Source: an uncultured Lachnospiraceae bacterium
GTDB taxonomy: Bacteria; Bacillota; Clostridia; Lachnospirales; Lachnospiraceae
Direction: 5' to 3'
Assembly: GCA_902775485.1 (NCBI GenBank)
Contig: CACYMJ010000007.1
Location: 79,210 to 143,209 of the forward strand
Length of the DNA stretch: 64,000 bases
Part shown: in pieces, positions 34,327 through 44,881 of the stretch
Numbering within the stretch: the first letter of the stretch is position 1
Layout of the letters: every line of letters begins with the position of its first letter
Position numbers and translations under genes: made by a program
Notes under the pieces: model-generated
What the model saw: the letters and a program-made list of their open reading frames with translations, nothing else
Told to the model about the DNA's origin: nothing
Databases searched by the model: none

Positions 34327-35832
34327 ATGAATTTAAGACCAGAAGAGATCAGTTCGGTAATCAAGGATCAGATTAAGAGATACGCAGATTGTCTGGAAGT
34401 ATCCGAAGTGGGAACGGTCATCCAGGTGGCAGACGGTATCGCACGTGTACACGGACTTGAGAAGGCAATGCAGGGAGAACTGCTTGAGTTCCCCGGAGAA
34501 GTGTACGGCATGGTCATGAACCTCGAGGAGGACAATGTCGGAGCGGTGCTTCTCGGAGCCGGTGCGATAAATGAGGGTGATACAGTCAAGACGACGGGAA
34601 GAGTTGTGGAAGTTCCTGCCGGAGATGCACTGCTTGGGCGTGTTGTAAATGCGCTTGGACAGCCCATTGACGGAAAGGGTCCCATACAGACAGATAAGTA
34701 TCGTAAGATCGAACGTGTCGCAAGCGGTGTTATCACGAGAAAATCAGTCGATACGCCTCTTCAGACAGGTATCAAAGCCATCGATTCGATGATCCCTATC
34801 GGACGTGGACAAAGAGAATTGATCATCGGCGACAGACAGACCGGTAAAACGGCGATCGCCATTGATACTATCATCAATCAGAAGGGCCAGAACGTTAAGT
34901 GTATATATGTTGCCATCGGACAGAAGGCTTCAACGGTCGCTTCGATCGTCAAAACACTTGAGGAATACGGTGCAATGGCATATACGACGGTTGTCGCTTC
35001 AACCGCAAGCGAGATGGCGCCCCTTCAGTATATAGCACCTTACAGCGGATGTGCCATAGGTGAGGAATGGATGGAGAATGGCGAGGATGTTCTCGTTATC
35101 TATGATGACCTCTCCAAGCACGCTACAGCATACAGAACACTTTCACTGCTGCTTCGTCGTCCGCCCGGACGTGAAGCCTATCCCGGTGACGTATTCTATC
35201 TGCATTCAAGACTGCTTGAACGTGCAGCCAGAATGAGCGACGAATACGGCGGAGGATCCCTTACGGCTCTTCCTATCATCGAGACGCAGGCCGGTGATGT
35301 AAGCGCATACATTCCCACAAACGTTATATCGATCACCGACGGACAGATTTATCTTGAGACAGAGATGTTCAACTCGGGATTCAGACCCGCAGTCAATGCC
35401 GGACTGTCGGTATCCCGTGTCGGCGGCGCAGCACAGATCAAGGCAATGAAGAAGATCGCTGCTCCGATACGTACGGAACTTGCTCAGTACAGAGAGCTTG
35501 CTGCATTTGCACAGTTTGGTTCGGAACTTGATGCGGATACGAGAGAAAAGCTTGCTCAGGGTGAAAGGATAAGGGAAGTTCTGAAACAGGGACAGTATAA
35601 TCCCATGCCGGTTGAATTCCAGATCCTGATCATATATGTCGTAACGAGAAAAATGCTTCTTGATGTTCCCGTTAACAGGATCGGGGAGTTTGAAGAGAAA
35701 TTCTTCGAATATATCAAGACAAGCTATCCCGAGATCCCGAGCTCAATAGCCGAAACAAAAGAGCTTTCAGCGGATATGGAAGAGAAGCTTAAGAAAGCCA
35801 TTAATGATTTCAAGGCTGATTTTCTCAAATGA
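34327..35832 (+). CDS. atpA: ATP synthase F1 subunit alpha
   Basis: This 501-aa subunit is the regulatory nucleotide-binding partner of beta. It has Walker [12 protein letters not shown] near residue 169, [11 protein letters not shown], the signature [14 protein letters not shown] near residue 360, and the usual beta-barrel N-terminus. Length and order are standard. GAAAGG precedes the ATG. Confidence 0.97.
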   Translation: MNLRPEEISSVIKDQIKRYADCLEVSEVGTVIQVADGIARVHGLEKAMQGELLEFPGEVYGMVMNLEEDNVGAVLLGAGAINEGDTVKTTGRVVEVPAGDALLGRVVNALGQPIDGKGPIQTDKYRKIERVASGVITRKSVDTPLQTGIKAIDSMIPIGRGQRELIIGDRQTGKTAIAIDTIINQKGQNVKCIYVAIGQKASTVASIVKTLEEYGAMAYTTVVASTASEMAPLQYIAPYSGCAIGEEWMENGEDVLVIYDDLSKHATAYRTLSLLLRRPPGREAYPGDVFYLHSRLLERAARMSDEYGGGSLTALPIIETQAGDVSAYIPTNVISITDGQIYLETEMFNSGFRPAVNAGLSVSRVGGAAQIKAMKKIAAPIRTELAQYRELAAFAQFGSELDADTREKLAQGERIREVLKQGQYNPMPVEFQILIIYVVTRKMLLDVPVNRIGEFEEKFFEYIKTSYPEIPSSIAETKELSADMEEKLKKAINDFKADFLK

Positions 35833-35858
35833 TAATGATTACCGGGAGGGTATAGTTT

Positions 35859-36767
35859 ATGGCGTCAATGCGCGACATAAAAAGACGTAAGGTCAGCATA
35901 CAGAGTACCCAGCAGATCACCAAGGCGATGAAGCTTGTGTCGACCGTTAAGCTTCAGCGGGCAAAGGCCCGTGCGGAACAGAGCAAGAACTATACGATGC
36001 AGATGTATGATACCATCGTATCGATAGGGCAGAAGTCGGGATATATCGATCATCCTTTCATGAAGCCAAACGGTTCCGACAAAAAGGCGGTTATCCTCAT
36101 AACATCGAACAGAGGTCTTGCCGGCGGATACAACAGCAACATCACCAAGCTTGTCACCCAGAGCGGGTGGGATACAGATAAGACGATCGTTTACGCCATA
36201 GGAAAAAAGGGACGTGACGGCGTCAAAAGAAAAGGCTATGAGGTCGTTTACGAAAATGCCGGGATGATAGAGGAACCGGTATATGCGGATGCGATGGAAC
36301 TTACAAGCGATCTGCTTGACAAGTATTCTGCCGGAGAGATCGGTGAGATATATGTTGCATATACGATCTTTAAAAATACGGTAGTACATGTTCCGAAACT
36401 TCAGAAGCTTCTTCCGCTGGGAGAATACAGTACTCCTACCGAGTCGGTTACGGGAAGTGAAGATGAGGAGTCGATCAAACCCGACGCTGAAAGCGAAAGC
36501 GCAAAGCGTGCACTCATGACATATGAGCCGGACGAGGATGAGGCATTAAATGCCATCATTCCAAAGTACGTAACAAGTCTTTTGTACGGTGCGCTTATCG
36601 AAGCGGTTGCCAGTGAGAACGGAGCCAGGATGCAGGCAATGGATTCGGCTACCGATAATGCCGAGAAGATGATCTCATCTCTCGAACTTCAGTATAACCG
36701 TGCAAGACAGGGCGCGATAACGCAGGAACTTACGGAAATAATCGGCGGTGCCGAAGCACTGGGATAG
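35859..36767 (+). CDS. atpG: ATP synthase F1 subunit gamma
   Basis: This 302-aa central shaft protein has N- and C-terminal coiled-coil helices (MRDIKRRKVSIQSTQQITKAMKLVS and the end MDSATDNAEKMI, ELTEIIGGAEAL). A Rossmann-like middle lies between them. An acidic insertion at about 195-225 (GSEDEESIKPDAESE) makes it somewhat longer than the usual 285-290 aa. GGGAGG precedes the ATG. Confidence 0.96.
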   Translation: MASMRDIKRRKVSIQSTQQITKAMKLVSTVKLQRAKARAEQSKNYTMQMYDTIVSIGQKSGYIDHPFMKPNGSDKKAVILITSNRGLAGGYNSNITKLVTQSGWDTDKTIVYAIGKKGRDGVKRKGYEVVYENAGMIEEPVYADAMELTSDLLDKYSAGEIGEIYVAYTIFKNTVVHVPKLQKLLPLGEYSTPTESVTGSEDEESIKPDAESESAKRALMTYEPDEDEALNAIIPKYVTSLLYGALIEAVASENGARMQAMDSATDNAEKMISSLELQYNRARQGAITQELTEIIGGAEALG

Positions 36768-36792
36768 GTGCCGACAGAAAAATAAAAGATAA

Positions 36793-38211
<1,419 letters not shown>

Positions 38212-38220
38212 GGAGTTATT

Positions 38221-38625
38221 ATGGCGCAAACGTTTCATCTTAAGATCACAAGCCCTGACAGGATCTTTTATGAGGGTGAAGTGACCATGGTGGAGATCAA
38301 TACAACCGAAGGACAGATAGGTGTGCTTGCAAATCACATCCCGCTTACGAGTGTTTTGTCCCCGGGAGTATGTTATATCCATGTTCCGGACGGCGATCCG
38401 AAAGTGTGTGCCGTTCACGGAGGATTCTTCGAGATATTGCAGGATTCCATGACGATCCTTGCAGAGGTCTGTGAGTGGCCTGATGAGATCGATCTGGAAA
38501 GAGCCGAAGCGGCACGAAAACGTGCGGAAGGATTTCTTACCGACAAACCTGCCGGAACGGACATAGATCGTGCAATGCTCGCACTCAAGAGAAGTGTGGC
38601 AAGGATCGAAGCAGTAAAGAAGTAA
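38221..38625 (+). CDS. atpC: ATP synthase F1 subunit epsilon
   Basis: This 134-aa subunit has the N-terminal beta sandwich (TFHLKITSPDRIFYEGEV, TEGQIGVLANHIPL) and the C-terminal two-helix inhibitory arm. It is the last gene of the ATP synthase operon, followed directly by a terminator. AAGGAG lies just before the ATG. Confidence 0.96.
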   Translation: MAQTFHLKITSPDRIFYEGEVTMVEINTTEGQIGVLANHIPLTSVLSPGVCYIHVPDGDPKVCAVHGGFFEILQDSMTILAEVCEWPDEIDLERAEAARKRAEGFLTDKPAGTDIDRAMLALKRSVARIEAVKK

Positions 38626-38631
38626 TGAGCA

Positions 38632-38665
38632 GTGACGGCGAAAGATTTTCGTCGTCACACTTTTT
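38632..38665 (+). terminator. Rho-independent terminator ending the ATP synthase operon
   Basis: GTGACGGCGAA pairs with TTCGTCGTCAC around an AGATT-type loop, followed by ACTTTTT. It ends only a few bases before the next start codon. Confidence 0.88.
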
Positions 38666-38668
38666 CTT

Positions 38669-41281
38669 ATGGATAAAAACAAACTAAAAAGAAGAGCAAT
38701 AAAGCTTAGTGCCACTTTTGTCCTGTTCCTTATTTCCCTGTTTGTTTCAAATATAGTCCTTAACAGGGGCAATACCGACATGACATCGGAAATGAGCGGC
38801 GCAACGCTTCCAATCGTATATATGAACGTCAATGACGTATATGTCAATCCACTCCACGGTTACGTGACCGAAATGGAGGGGAGTTTTCTGCGTGGGCCTA
38901 TAACACCCCTGATGGCAAACAGATCTGTAACATTTCGGGCTGATCTTTATGATGCCGTAATCGCAAAAGTATCCTACGAAGTCAGGCCGGTCGATATGTC
39001 CAGGCTTATCGAAGAGACGGAGATATCCGATTACACGAACGAAGGTAATGTGATATATGCCACGGCAACGCTGAAGGATCTTATCGAGGATGAAAAAGAA
39101 TACATGCTCATCATAAAACTGACAACATCCGGCGGTGATGTTATCAGGTATTATGCAAGAGTGATAAACAGGGCGGAATTGTATCTGACCGAAAAGATGG
39201 ACTTCGTGCGCGATTTTTCCGACAGAACATTTGATAAAGAAGCAGCGGCGGAAATAAAAAAGTATATGGAAACCAATGCTGACGGTGACAACAGCAGTTA
39301 TGCATATGTCAACATACATTCCAATTTCAACCAGTTGACATGGGGCGATCTTGAACCGAAGCTTGTAACCGACAAGGACATGGAACTGCTTGAGATCGAT
39401 GAGACAACGGCATCGATAATGCTTAAGTATCAGGTGGAGATACAGTCGGAAAAGCACAATGTTTCGGAGTTTTTCCGCCTGCAGCGCGGCAAGAGGATGT
39501 ATCTCATGGAATACGAGAGGATAATGGACCAGGTATTCGATGAGGAAAAGAATGTTGTCGTAAACGGCAAGATCCTTCACGGAATGATACATGAACGTCC
39601 GGTAAGGATAGAAAACGATGCCGGAAGCATATATGCGTTCGTACAGCAGAACGCTCTTTATTCATATAACATTTCATCGCAGACGATGGCCAGACTGTTT
39701 GCTTTTGCCGACAAGAACAATGACGATGCGAGAACGAGATATAATGCTCATTCGATCAAGCCGATGATGATAGACGGTGTAGGAAACATCTGGTTCATTG
39801 TATACGGGTATATGAACCGCGGCCTGAATGAGGGAAGGACAGGTGTCGCACTGTATTATTATGACTGTGCGGTAAATACGATAGAAGAAGAGCTGTTCAT
39901 ACCCTATACCAAATCATACGATATCCTGGCAAAAGACATAGATAACCTTGCGTATATCAGTTCAAGAAACAGAATGTATATCCTTCTTGACGGAACGGTA
40001 TATACGATCAACATTGCCACGAGGGATTCTGAGGTGATGCAGGACAGCATAAGTGAGACAGGATTCTATTCTTCGGATGACGAAAGTACCATAGCGTGGC
40101 AGACCGGTGAATCGGTGATAGACCGTACGCAGATACAGCTTTTTAAACTGGACAGCATGACTCCTTCCGTAATATCTTCGGTTGCCGGCGAGATCGTGAT
40201 CCCGCTCGGATTCATGGATAATGATGTTATATACGGTGTGGCAAAGGTTTCGGATGTAACGACCGATTATACCGGAAGGACGCTGATCCCGATGTACAGT
40301 ATCAGGATACAGGATCAGAACGGAAATATCATGAAGGATTACGGTATGGACGGCATATTTGTCACGAATGTTGAAAAACGGGACAATATGCTGATCCTGA
40401 CAAGAGTTGTAAAGGATCCCGAAACCGGAGAGTATGTTGCCATAGAAGACGATCAGATAGTTAACAATAAGGCAAGAACAACGCTGAAAAACGTTTTGTC
40501 CACAGTCGTGACCGAAAAAACCGAGACTACGTATCAGACGGTTTTATATAAACCCGGTAATACCGAAAAGGTATCAGTAAAGATCACTAATCCCAAAGAG
40601 GTTGTTTTTGAAGGCGGCAGAGATGTTAAGCTGACCGGTGAGGATCCGCTTCGCCGATATTATGTCTATGCAAAGGGCGAACTGTCGGATATATACACAT
40701 CAGCATCGGAAGCTGTTGATGAAGCAAGTTCTCTTTACGGAGTCGTTACCGATAAAAGAATGGCGTATATCTGGGAGACAGGGAACCGCAAGGCTTCCGC
40801 AAAACTGTCGGGACTTGAAGCCGGAGGTCAGGGACCGGGAGGGTCCGCAAAGGATAAGGACGCACAGGGCGCGGATGACAAAACCGAAGAAGATCAGGAA
40901 AGTGAAGAGGAGACGGCAGAGGGAACCTCGTCATCGTATGTGAAATGTATAGATAAGATGCTGCAATACGGCGGAGTTTACAAAAGCTCCGAGGAAGAGA
41001 TCAGGACAAAATCTCTCGTTAAGGTTCTGTCCGACAATCTGGATGCAGATGTCCTTGATCTGTCGGGGTGTAATCTGGCGGATATGCTGTACTACGTTTC
41101 CAACGGTTATCCTGTCATGGCCATGACCGAGGACGGAGGTGCTGTGATCATAATCGGATATGACAGCAAGAACACGATACTGTATGATCCGAAGGATGAT
41201 ACCGTATATAAACTTGGCATGAACGATTCGAAAAACATGTTTGAAAAAGCGGGTAACCGCTTCGTTACGTATGTAATGTAG
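38669..41281 (+). CDS. Large membrane-anchored protein with C-terminal C39-like (probably inactive) domain
   Basis: This 870-aa protein was not assigned to a named family. It has one N-terminal membrane helix at about 12-30, then a long extracytoplasmic beta-rich region to about residue 700; repeated patterns such as SIYAFVQQNALYSYNI and GNIWFIVYGYM suggest a propeller-like fold. A low-complexity linker at about 715-755 is rich in Gly, Asp, Glu and Lys. The last 110 residues resemble a C39-like peptidase domain (KCIDKMLQYGGV, IIIGYDSKNTILYDPKD), but the usual catalytic His before the GYD motif is absent (GGAVIIIGYD). The start has no visible ribosome site and lies just after the atp terminator. 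Confidence 0.75.
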   Translation: MDKNKLKRRAIKLSATFVLFLISLFVSNIVLNRGNTDMTSEMSGATLPIVYMNVNDVYVNPLHGYVTEMEGSFLRGPITPLMANRSVTFRADLYDAVIAKVSYEVRPVDMSRLIEETEISDYTNEGNVIYATATLKDLIEDEKEYMLIIKLTTSGGDVIRYYARVINRAELYLTEKMDFVRDFSDRTFDKEAAAEIKKYMETNADGDNSSYAYVNIHSNFNQLTWGDLEPKLVTDKDMELLEIDETTASIMLKYQVEIQSEKHNVSEFFRLQRGKRMYLMEYERIMDQVFDEEKNVVVNGKILHGMIHERPVRIENDAGSIYAFVQQNALYSYNISSQTMARLFAFADKNNDDARTRYNAHSIKPMMIDGVGNIWFIVYGYMNRGLNEGRTGVALYYYDCAVNTIEEELFIPYTKSYDILAKDIDNLAYISSRNRMYILLDGTVYTINIATRDSEVMQDSISETGFYSSDDESTIAWQTGESVIDRTQIQLFKLDSMTPSVISSVAGEIVIPLGFMDNDVIYGVAKVSDVTTDYTGRTLIPMYSIRIQDQNGNIMKDYGMDGIFVTNVEKRDNMLILTRVVKDPETGEYVAIEDDQIVNNKARTTLKNVLSTVVTEKTETTYQTVLYKPGNTEKVSVKITNPKEVVFEGGRDVKLTGEDPLRRYYVYAKGELSDIYTSASEAVDEASSLYGVVTDKRMAYIWETGNRKASAKLSGLEAGGQGPGGSAKDKDAQGADDKTEEDQESEEETAEGTSSSYVKCIDKMLQYGGVYKSSEEEIRTKSLVKVLSDNLDADVLDLSGCNLADMLYYVSNGYPVMAMTEDGGAVIIIGYDSKNTILYDPKDDTVYKLGMNDSKNMFEKAGNRFVTYVM

Positions 41282-41316
41282 ACAGGGCAGGGCCCCTGTA
41301 AAAAGGAGGTAATCAA

Positions 41317-42432
41317 ATGGATCCGAGATTAAAAAAACTGGCACATAATCTTGTGAATTATTCCGTGGCGGTAAAGCCCGGTGATAAGGTATGGATAAAC
41401 TATATCGGAGAGAGTACGACCGAACTTGCGGGGGAACTGGTAAAAGAAGTTTATGCTGCCGGAGGTCTGCCGTTTCCGCACAGCGAAAACCAGCGTGTTC
41501 ACAGGCAGCTTCTGATGGGAGTGAGCGAGGAGCAGCTTGATCTGATGTGCCGTACGGACAGCATGATGATGTCGGAGATGGACTGTTTTATCGGAGTCAG
41601 GGCAGCGGATAATGCGTCGGAGCTTGCAGATGTTCCGTCGGAGAAGATGGGTCTTTATAACAAACTGTACTCTTCGCCGGTTCATCACGGGATACGTGTT
41701 CCGAAAACAAGATGGGTCGTTCTGCGTTATCCGACGGATGCTATGGCACAGTTAATGGACTCAAGCTTTGAGGAGTTTGAGGATTTTTACTATAATGTCT
41801 GCAATCTCGATTATGCGAAGATGGGAAAGGCCATGCAAAACCTTGTGGATCTGATGAACAGGACCGACAGGGTAAGGATCAGGGCAGTGGATACGGATAT
41901 TTCATTCTCTATAAAAGGAATACCCGCGATCGCATGCGATGGACACATGAATATTCCAGACGGCGAAGTATATACCGCTCCTGTTAAAGATTCGGTCAAC
42001 GGGGTCATTACTTACAATACACCCTCCAGATATGAGGGATTTACATATGAGAATGTATCTCTCGAGTTTAAGGACGGTAAGATCGTAAAAGCAACGGCAA
42101 ACGACAGCGAGCGGGCAAACAGGATATTTGACACCGATGAAGGAGCCAGATATGTCGGAGAGTTTGCCATAGGGGTCAATCCGTATGTCAAAAAACCCAT
42201 GAAGGAGATACTGTTTGACGAAAAGATATGCGGAAGCATCCATTTTACGCCGGGCATGAGCTATGATGATGCACCAAACGGAAACAAATCCGCCGTCCAC
42301 TGGGATCTGGTACTGATACAGACACCCGAGTATGGCGGCGGAGAAATATGGTTTGATGATGTACTTATCAGAAAGGACGGCCGGTTTGTGATACCGGAAC
42401 TTGAATGTCTCAATCCCGAGAGACTGGTTTAG
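41317..42432 (+). CDS. M29 family aminopeptidase
   Basis: This 371-aa thermophilic-type metalloaminopeptidase (AmpS/PepS family) trims N-terminal residues from peptides in the cytoplasm. Metal ligands expected in the C-terminal half are visible: an acidic segment (DEGARYVGEFAIG), the His in GSIHFTPG, and the SAVHWDLV segment with the following ELECLNPERL end. AAAAAGGAGG precedes the ATG. Its stop overlaps the end of the convergent glycosyltransferase gene by a few bases. Confidence 0.92.
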   Translation: MDPRLKKLAHNLVNYSVAVKPGDKVWINYIGESTTELAGELVKEVYAAGGLPFPHSENQRVHRQLLMGVSEEQLDLMCRTDSMMMSEMDCFIGVRAADNASELADVPSEKMGLYNKLYSSPVHHGIRVPKTRWVVLRYPTDAMAQLMDSSFEEFEDFYYNVCNLDYAKMGKAMQNLVDLMNRTDRVRIRAVDTDISFSIKGIPAIACDGHMNIPDGEVYTAPVKDSVNGVITYNTPSRYEGFTYENVSLEFKDGKIVKATANDSERANRIFDTDEGARYVGEFAIGVNPYVKKPMKEILFDEKICGSIHFTPGMSYDDAPNGNKSAVHWDLVLIQTPEYGGGEIWFDDVLIRKDGRFVIPELECLNPERLV

Positions 42433-43136
42433 AGCTTATCGTTGATCGCGGTAAAACTATGAAGAGAAGATATCCCGACCTTGAAGATCTTGATAAGATT
42501 GATGGAGTTGGTACCTCCCTGTCTCGGACGGAATGATATCGGTATGAAATGAACCTTCTGACCGCGTTTTTTGTAGATCGCCGTAAGAGCGACATTGGTA
42601 AGGAAAAAATCTTCCGGTATCAGCTTGAGGTTGTCGCGAAGCGTTTGAGCGCTCATTATCCTGTACGGGGTGTTGGCGTCAAGAACATATACTCTGAAGC
42701 ACAGGAATACAACAAGGCGGAGAATTCTGGTGACCAATACACGGGATAATCCGTCTTTTCTCTTGTTTCTGTATCCTACGGATATGTCGTATTTTGTGCG
42801 GGAAATCCAGAAAGGCTCGAATTCCGAAGGGAGTGTCTGCCCGTCCGAATCGGTCTGAAATACATAATCTGCACCGTGTTCGAGAGCATATTTGTATCCG
42901 TACATAACGGTTGCACCGTGTCCGGCATTGGGCTTGGTAAGTGCGGTCAGCTTCGGCATATCCTTTGAAAGATCCTGCAGGATCCTGTATGTGCCATCCT
43001 TGCTGCCGTCATCGATAACGACCAGACGTGAATCGGTGCCGTATTTTTCAACAACGGGATACCAGTCCTGTACAACCTGCTTGATATTGGCCTGCTCATT
43101 ATATGCGGGAATAATTATAAATAATCTGTCACCCAT
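42429..43136 (-). CDS. Family 2 glycosyltransferase (dolichyl-phosphate mannosyltransferase-like)
   Basis: This 235-aa GT-A protein is encoded on the minus strand. The N-terminus has IIIPAYNEQANI, VVIDDGSKDGTY for nucleotide-sugar binding, QTDSDGQTLP as the metal-binding acidic motif, and the acceptor region DANTPYRIM. This pattern resembles polyprenyl-phosphate glycosyltransferases. No C-terminal membrane helices are seen. GGGAGG precedes its ATG. It is one of only two minus-strand genes in the window and converges on the aminopeptidase gene. The sugar and acceptor are unknown. Confidence 0.9.
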   Translation of the reverse strand: MGDRLFIIIPAYNEQANIKQVVQDWYPVVEKYGTDSRLVVIDDGSKDGTYRILQDLSKDMPKLTALTKPNAGHGATVMYGYKYALEHGADYVFQTDSDGQTLPSEFEPFWISRTKYDISVGYRNKRKDGLSRVLVTRILRLVVFLCFRVYVLDANTPYRIMSAQTLRDNLKLIPEDFFLTNVALTAIYKKRGQKVHFIPISFRPRQGGTNSINLIKIFKVGISSLHSFTAINDKL

Positions 43137-43224
43137 TTCTTATCGCCTCCCATCCATAATATTTTACAACAAAAGAACATGTAATAAAAGAGTGTTTTGG
43201 CATGCGCCGCATCTTGTCAAATTC

Positions 43225-43253
43225 TTGCCCAAATGGAACTTGCGTGATATACT
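43225..43253 (+). promoter_or_regulatory. Extended -10 promoter for the VanW-family gene
   Basis: TTGCCC (43225-43230), a 17-base spacer and TATACT (43248-43253) preceded by TGA, giving the extended -10 TGaTATACT. Confidence 0.72.
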
Positions 43254-43288
43254 ACAGTTTGGTGTGCTATGCATTAAGGAGAGATATT

Positions 43289-44290
43289 ATGAAAAAGCAT
43301 TTTCGATTTGTTTCGGCGGCTCTTGCGCTGATATCGGCATCGATCATTTTGATGCCGTCAAACGTTTTTGCCGAGACGGTTGCGAGCATCGTAATGACCT
43401 ATCAGGACAAGGTATATACCAAGCAGATATACGGTCCTGAGATCGAGCAGATAAAAACCGGAGCCGACACCGACGGACTCCGTGATCTCGGCGGGCTTAT
43501 CGACAGTCTTACTTTTGTTACGAACGGAGAGGTTCAGATAGACAAAAATGCCGTGATCTCCGCCGCGAAAGCAGCGGTAGCAGCGGGTCAGACCGGGATC
43601 AACATAGATCTTACAAAGTATGTAAAGGGTGCAGCAGCTGCCGCAAATACATCAGCTGTGCTTCCGGCAGCGGGGCAGGCCGTTACGGCAGATCCCGATT
43701 CGACGGGGATAGATACAAGGTTATCAGAAGCATCCACGAGATTCCGTGCAAATGAGGACAGAGCGAAGAATATCAGAAATGCAGCTGCAAAGATCAACGG
43801 AATGATCATTTTGCCCGGACAGGCATTTTCATGTGATGCGGCATTCGGTCCGAGAACGGTTGCAAACGGATACGGATTCGGCAATGTCATATCCGGAGAT
43901 ACCTATGTGAAGGGTCTCGGGGGAGGCATATGCCAGGTAAGTTCCACGCTCAACCTTGCAATGCTGCGTGCGGGCATAGTTCCGATAGAACGTCATAACC
44001 ACAGTCATCGTTCGAGTTATATCGCATCGGGACTGGATGCGACGATCTCAGGGGCATCGCTCGATTACAAATTCGTCAATCCTTACTCTTATCCGATACA
44101 GATCATGGCGGTTTGTGACGGAGGAGTTATTTCGGTTTCGGTATACAGTAATCACAACGCTACGGGCGGAGTCGTGTATGAGCCGGTTGTAACAGGCGGT
44201 AAGATGGCTAACACGACACATGTCATAGGAAAACTGGCAGGCATTCAGGTCAGTGACCGTGTGGCCTACAGTAGCAGATATAAACAGTAG
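43289..44290 (+). CDS. VanW family secreted protein
   Basis: This 333-aa protein has a signal peptide at about 1-27 (ending NVFAET) and a VanW domain at about 150-320. The domain has the family core FSCDAAFGPRTVANGYG, GGGICQVSSTLNLAML, IVPIERHNHS and DYKFVNPYSYPIQI. VanW proteins are common in Gram-positive bacteria and were first seen in some vancomycin-resistance clusters; their activity is unknown and this copy has no van genes nearby. AAGGAGAG precedes ATG 43289. The queT gene follows after 10 bases. Confidence 0.9.
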   Translation: MKKHFRFVSAALALISASIILMPSNVFAETVASIVMTYQDKVYTKQIYGPEIEQIKTGADTDGLRDLGGLIDSLTFVTNGEVQIDKNAVISAAKAAVAAGQTGINIDLTKYVKGAAAAANTSAVLPAAGQAVTADPDSTGIDTRLSEASTRFRANEDRAKNIRNAAAKINGMIILPGQAFSCDAAFGPRTVANGYGFGNVISGDTYVKGLGGGICQVSSTLNLAMLRAGIVPIERHNHSHRSSYIASGLDATISGASLDYKFVNPYSYPIQIMAVCDGGVISVSVYSNHNATGGVVYEPVVTGGKMANTTHVIGKLAGIQVSDRVAYSSRYKQ

Positions 44291-44300
44291 GAGATGCAGG

Positions 44301-44876
44301 ATGGGTAAGAAGATAGGAAGATTTATCATACAGACTCTTGTCATTGCGGTACTGTATTTCGTGCTTACATATATCGCGAATGAATTCCAGCTTGCCAACG
44401 GGCTTAATTTTCAGTTAAGGATATCGGAAGCGCTCACGGTACTGCCGTATTATACTCCCGCAGCCATACCGGGATTGTTCATAGGATGCCTGAGTGCCAA
44501 TAATGCAATGAACCTTCCGATGAGTGACGTGATATTCGGAAGTCTTGCCACGCTCGTGGCTTCGATAGTCAGTTATCTGATCCGGAAGAAAAAATTCCTT
44601 GTTCCGGCTGCGCCGATCATCATCAACGCTTTTGCTGTTCCGGCCGTATATACGTTTCTGCTCGGATTTGATGAGCCTCCCTTCTGGAGGAGCGTTATCA
44701 TGGTCGGGCTCGGTGAGATGGTCACCTGCGGAGTGCTTGGTATAGCTCTCATGCTCGGGCTTGAGGATTACAGGGAAAAACTGTTCCCGGCATTTAAGGA
44801 AAACAAAGAAGACGGACAAAGTGAAAATGCAGGCGAAAAAAAGCCTGATGAGAATAAAGAAACAACAGGAGAATGA
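44301..44876 (+). CDS. queT: QueT-family membrane transporter
   Basis: This 191-aa protein has five or so helices and the QueT core QLRISEALTVLPYYTPAAIPGLFIGCL. In other Firmicutes QueT imports a queuosine precursor and is often under a preQ1 riboswitch; here it lies in an operon behind VanW with no room for a riboswitch. The C-terminal 30 residues are hydrophilic and rich in Glu and Lys. ATG 44301 is chosen for the match to the family start. The following ileS start lies six bases after its stop. Confidence 0.88.
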   Translation: MGKKIGRFIIQTLVIAVLYFVLTYIANEFQLANGLNFQLRISEALTVLPYYTPAAIPGLFIGCLSANNAMNLPMSDVIFGSLATLVASIVSYLIRKKKFLVPAAPIIINAFAVPAVYTFLLGFDEPPFWRSVIMVGLGEMVTCGVLGIALMLGLEDYREKLFPAFKENKEDGQSENAGEKKPDENKETTGE

Positions 44877-44881
44877 TCAAA

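Noticed and set aside
43289-44290. Vancomycin resistance determinant
   Set aside because: A lone VanW-domain protein without vanH/A/X or regulators is common in Gram-positive bacteria and is not evidence of resistance.
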